A DNA stretch of 64,000 nucleotides from Asanoa sp. WMMD1127 (GTDB lineage: Bacteria > Actinomycetota > Actinomycetes > Mycobacteriales > Micromonosporaceae): assembly GCF_029626225.1 (NCBI RefSeq), contig NZ_JARUBP010000001.1:6696001-6760000 (forward strand), read 5' to 3'. Under the pieces are notes generated by a model. It did no database searches and had not been told where the DNA came from. It saw only the letters and a program-made list of their open reading frames with translations. Positions 61,373 through 64,000 of the stretch are shown here, one piece after another (positions within the stretch are counted from its first letter, which is position 1; every line of letters starts with the position of its first letter). Position numbers and translations under genes: made by a program.

Positions 61373-63247
61373 CTATGTGCCGACGGTGATCTCGATCCGC
61401 CAGCGGTCCAGCGTCCCGGCGTCGTCCTGTGACGCGTCGGTGACCCGGAGCAGCCAGGTGCCCGCGACCGGCTGCCCGACCATGGGTGCGAGCGCCGACG
61501 GCGGCTCGGTGTCGAGCTCGAGGTGCAGGTTCCGGCCGGTACGCACCCGGTCGTGCAGCACGGCCCGCCGGCCCGTCGGCGAGAGCAGCACGATCCGCAG
61601 GTCACCGGCGAACGGATGGGTGATGTCGGCCTCGAAGGTCATCGACCGGACCGTGCCCGGCGAGTCGAACGTGATCGTGTCGGCCACGCCGCCGGAGCCG
61701 CCGTCGGGGATCGACACCCGGGGCTCGGACTTGCCGACCACCGTGGCGCCGGCGTCGCCGACCTCGCCCACGTTGAAGCCGATCACCGTGCCGGGCGCGC
61801 TCACGTCGGAGATGGTCAGCCCCGACTCCGTGCCGTCCCAGCGGCGGGTCGCCGGCCGGGTGCCGTGCGAGGCCGCGGTGCCCTCGACCCGGCCGAACAG
61901 GTCGCCGCCGTCGCCCTGGTTGACGTTGGCCTCGAGGTCGAGGTGCCCGTCGGCCTGCAGCAACGCGCACTGGTAGTGCTGCTCCCGGGTGCCCTGCTGG
62001 AACTCGTTGGAGCCGCGGGTGTCGCAGTGGTAGACGGCCAGCCCGCTCGACGGCAGGTGCTGGTCGAACCCGGCGCGGGACCGGTTCTCCACCAGGAAGT
62101 ACTCGTTGTCGAGCCCCGTCGACCACTTCAGCACGGTGTCGTAGTCGCCCTGCTTCGCCTCGAACCGGCCTCCGACGTTGAGGTCGACCTCGGTGCCGGC
62201 CCAACCCACGAGCTGCCGCAGGTACGCGCTGACGGGCGCGGGCGTCTTGCCCCGGTCGAGGTGGTTGCCGGCGCCCATCACGCAGTACATGCCGACCCCG
62301 GCGCTCTTGAAGTCGTCGCCCTCCCGCTCCGCCAGCCCGTAGTCGTAGAGGTCCGGGAAGCGGCAGAGCATGTGGCCGGCCTCGTGGCAGAACGTGCCGA
62401 TGCTGAGGTCCTCGGCCCGCCGGCCCGCGCTGGTGACGATGTAGAGCTCGGTGCGGACACCGTTGTATTCCTTGCGGTGCACGAAGTTGTGCGGCCAGAG
62501 GTCGCCTTTGTATTCGGTCTGGCCCGCGTACATGATGCACAGCGAGTCGACGATGCCCTCGTCACACGAGTCGAAGCGGGACAGGTCGACGCCGGCGTCG
62601 AGGGCGAGCTGGATCGCCTCGGGCACCAGCAGCCCGTCGGTGTTGGCGTAGGCCAGCCGGGGCCGGCTCATCCGGAACGGCCCGACGACGACGTTGCTGA
62701 AGTCGAGGCGCCCGGTCGACATGGTGCGGAAGTAGCCACGGACCGAACCGGCATTGCCCCCACCGGCGTACGCGTCGGCGTTGAGCAGCCCGTCGACCTC
62801 GGCGGCGCCCACCGCGGCCGGGGTGTCCGGGAAGTCGACGAGGATGGTCAGCCCGGTGACGGCGCCCGAGCTGAGCCGCCGCCCGGGCAGCAGGCCGCCG
62901 CTCGGGCCGAAGGTCAGGAACTTCTCGCGCCCGCCGGCCGCCTCGCCCGGCGGCACCATCGCCTCGTGCCGGGCCTTGACCCGGTTGTTGCGGACCTCCG
63001 TGGCCTCGTGCAGGTGCCGCTGGACCCCGGCGGGCGGCGGGCCGGCGTCGATCCGCCGCCCGGTCGAGGCGAACGAGCCCCCGTCGACGTCGGCGTAGCA
63101 GTAGGCCCCGGCCTCGTGGTCGTAGACGGCGGTGTAGCCGTCCGGCGTCTCGTACCGCGCGTACATCTCGTCGCCGAGCACCACCAGGGCGACGTCGTCG
63201 CCGTCCCGCTGCTGGAACCGTAGGGTCTCGCCGAAGATCGCGCTCAC
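61373..63247 (-). CDS. M6-family metalloprotease with P-domain-like C-terminus, no signal peptide
   Basis: A 624-residue protein. The zinc site is HEAGHMLCRFPDLYD, His 288, Glu 289, His 292 and the later Asp of the M6 (immune inhibitor A-type) family. Residues about 350-450 contain the NxDxxE-like block around GGDLFGRV. The C-terminal about 120 residues (ITFDSPGTVRSMTFEADITHPFAGDL to AGTWLLRVTD) look like a P/homoB domain. M6 enzymes are normally secreted, but here the protein starts directly with VSAIFGETLRFQQRDGDDV. A stop codon lies only seven codons upstream in frame, so no signal peptide is present. Possible intracellular or non-classical export. Confidence 0.82.
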   Translation of the reverse strand: MSAIFGETLRFQQRDGDDVALVVLGDEMYARYETPDGYTAVYDHEAGAYCYADVDGGSFASTGRRIDAGPPPAGVQRHLHEATEVRNNRVKARHEAMVPPGEAAGGREKFLTFGPSGGLLPGRRLSSGAVTGLTILVDFPDTPAAVGAAEVDGLLNADAYAGGGNAGSVRGYFRTMSTGRLDFSNVVVGPFRMSRPRLAYANTDGLLVPEAIQLALDAGVDLSRFDSCDEGIVDSLCIMYAGQTEYKGDLWPHNFVHRKEYNGVRTELYIVTSAGRRAEDLSIGTFCHEAGHMLCRFPDLYDYGLAEREGDDFKSAGVGMYCVMGAGNHLDRGKTPAPVSAYLRQLVGWAGTEVDLNVGGRFEAKQGDYDTVLKWSTGLDNEYFLVENRSRAGFDQHLPSSGLAVYHCDTRGSNEFQQGTREQHYQCALLQADGHLDLEANVNQGDGGDLFGRVEGTAASHGTRPATRRWDGTESGLTISDVSAPGTVIGFNVGEVGDAGATVVGKSEPRVSIPDGGSGGVADTITFDSPGTVRSMTFEADITHPFAGDLRIVLLSPTGRRAVLHDRVRTGRNLHLELDTEPPSALAPMVGQPVAGTWLLRVTDASQDDAGTLDRWRIEITVGT

Positions 63248-63476
63248 CGGACACCGCCTTCACCTGTGGACGGCCCGACGCTAGACCGGCGGGAGCGTGA
63301 CGGCAGTCACGGATCGGACATCGACGGTGACACCACCCCGGCGGACGGCGCTGACCGTTTCGAGCGACCCCGCGCCACAGTGCGGTTCGGACCGGGCCGC
63401 TAAGGTTGCCCGGGGGGAGGGCACGGTCTTGCCCTGGCGGGGCGTACCACCTCGCAACACGGGGTACGGAGGCATG
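63248..63476. promoter_or_regulatory. Divergent promoter region with a dyad
   Basis: A 229-bp gap between the leftward M6 protease and the rightward Ser/Thr kinase. CGTGAC-4-GTCACG at 63296-63311 is a clean dyad, placed about 50 bp before the protease start and 165 bp before the kinase. No -10/-35 pair was assigned. It could be an operator for either gene. Confidence 0.35.
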
Positions 63477-64000
63477 ATGCTCAATCCGGGCGACGCGCTT
63501 GGCGGGCGCTACCGGCTCGAGGAGCCCATCGCCAGCGGCGGCATGGGCGAGGTCTGGCGCGCCATCGACGAGATCCTCGGTCGGACCGTCGCCGCCAAGG
63601 TGCTCCACCCCCGAGCGGTCGGCGACCCGGGCTTCAGCGCGCGCTTCCGCGGCGAGGCCCGCACCATGGCGACCCTGCGCCACCCCGGCGTGGTCGACGT
63701 CTACGACTTCGGCGAGGACACCGACGGCGACGGCAAGCCCGTCGTCTACCTGGTCATGGCGTTCGTCGACGGCGAGCCCCTGTCGCAGCGGATCAAGACG
63801 GCCGAGCGGCTCAGCGCGGGCGAGACGATGGCGATCGTGGCCCAGACCGCCCACGCGCTGCAGGCCGCCCACGAGGCCGGCGTGGTGCACCGCGACGTCA
63901 AGCCCGGCAACCTGATCGTCCGCCCCGACGGCCAGGTCGTCCTGGTCGACTTCGGCGTCGCCCGCTCCGCCGAGGCGGCCAGCCTGACCGGCGTCAACGA
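63477..64000 (+). CDS. Ser/Thr protein kinase, N-terminal part
   Basis: The first 174 codons of a eukaryotic-type Ser/Thr kinase, cut by the window edge. Glycine loop IASGGMGEVWRA, ATP lysine in VAAKVLHP, catalytic loop VVHRDVKPGNLIV and DFGVARSAE. The part seen matches actinobacterial Pkn kinases that often have PASTA or other sensor domains further downstream, beyond the window. ATG 63477 is used; the ATG just before (63474) is also possible. GGAGG lies 4 nt upstream of the chosen start. The gene has no visible partner in the window. Confidence 0.85.
   Translation, partial: MLNPGDALGGRYRLEEPIASGGMGEVWRAIDEILGRTVAAKVLHPRAVGDPGFSARFRGEARTMATLRHPGVVDVYDFGEDTDGDGKPVVYLVMAFVDGEPLSQRIKTAERLSAGETMAIVAQTAHALQAAHEAGVVHRDVKPGNLIVRPDGQVVLVDFGVARSAEAASLTGVN

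Overview
The window looks like chromosomal DNA of a high-GC actinobacterium, most probably a member of the Micromonosporaceae or a close relative. The support is very high GC with frequent GTG starts, an actinobacterial gene set (a DivIVA-type coiled-coil protein, glucosyl-3-phosphoglycerate synthase, a polyphosphate glucokinase, a GAF-ANTAR regulator, SecA2, a TIGR03089 protein, a PASTA-era type Ser/Thr kinase start) and packing into short overlapping operons. No rRNA, tRNA, CRISPR array, transposase, integrase or phage gene was seen. Family-level taxonomy is an inference.

Layout. 1-6.2 kb: a truncated nitrilase-family gene, an MBL hydrolase, an ankyrin/DUF3500 pair, a TIGR03089 gene, a DUF2231 membrane protein and a GAF-ANTAR regulator, separated by tandem repeat arrays. 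6.2-14.8 kb: SecA2, then two oxidoreductases divergent from a GpgS/GT4 glycosyltransferase pair that flank an in-frame repeat ORF. 14.8-17.8 kb: a GCS2-type ligase convergent with a hypothetical gene and divergent from a MatB-like acyl-CoA synthetase. 17.9-25.4 kb: a complete high-affinity K+ uptake operon in the order small ORF-kdpF-kdpA-kdpB-kdpC-kdpD, with no kdpE in the window. 25.6-28 kb: a membrane-anchored unknown, a GNAT enzyme and a G5 lipoprotein. 28-34.1 kb: treX-treY-treZ, which converts glycogen to trehalose. 34.3-39.4 kb: citrate synthase, and a surface-polymer type operon (small membrane protein, methyltransferase, sulfatase-fold enzyme). 39.7-43.4 kb: VOC protein, AraC regulator, glycine-zipper protein and a response regulator/histidine kinase pair. 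43.6-47.5 kb: TetR regulator divergent from a Baeyer-Villiger type monooxygenase, SDR and alpha/beta hydrolase. 47.9-52.8 kb: LtrA-like protein, pentapeptide protein, secreted protein and a lysozyme-like wall protein. 52.9-64 kb: the DivIVA-like protein, a STAS protein, polyphosphate glucokinase with a histone-H1-like tail, a large membrane protein, a CPBP protease, a secreted protein, an M6 protease and the start of a Ser/Thr kinase.

The genes touch a common theme of glucose storage and use: GpgS and GT4 (glucosylglycerate or glucan-type products), TreXYZ (glycogen to trehalose), PpgK (glucose plus polyphosphate to glucose-6-phosphate) and citrate synthase. Osmotic functions (Kdp, trehalose) are also present. 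This linkage is inference; these are separate operons.

The most unusual property of the window is repeat expansion. Five or more unrelated tandem arrays (27, 20, 41, 81 and 18-19 bp units) sit at gene 3' ends or in gaps, several of them containing the stop codons of their neighbours. In addition four proteins carry 200-600 residue low-complexity C-terminal tails. The best single candidates for new biology are the PpgK-H1-like fusion, the 81-bp repeat ORF coupled at both ends to glycosyltransferase genes, the 41-bp hairpin array next to the ANTAR gene, and the extra 27-residue membrane peptide ahead of kdpF.
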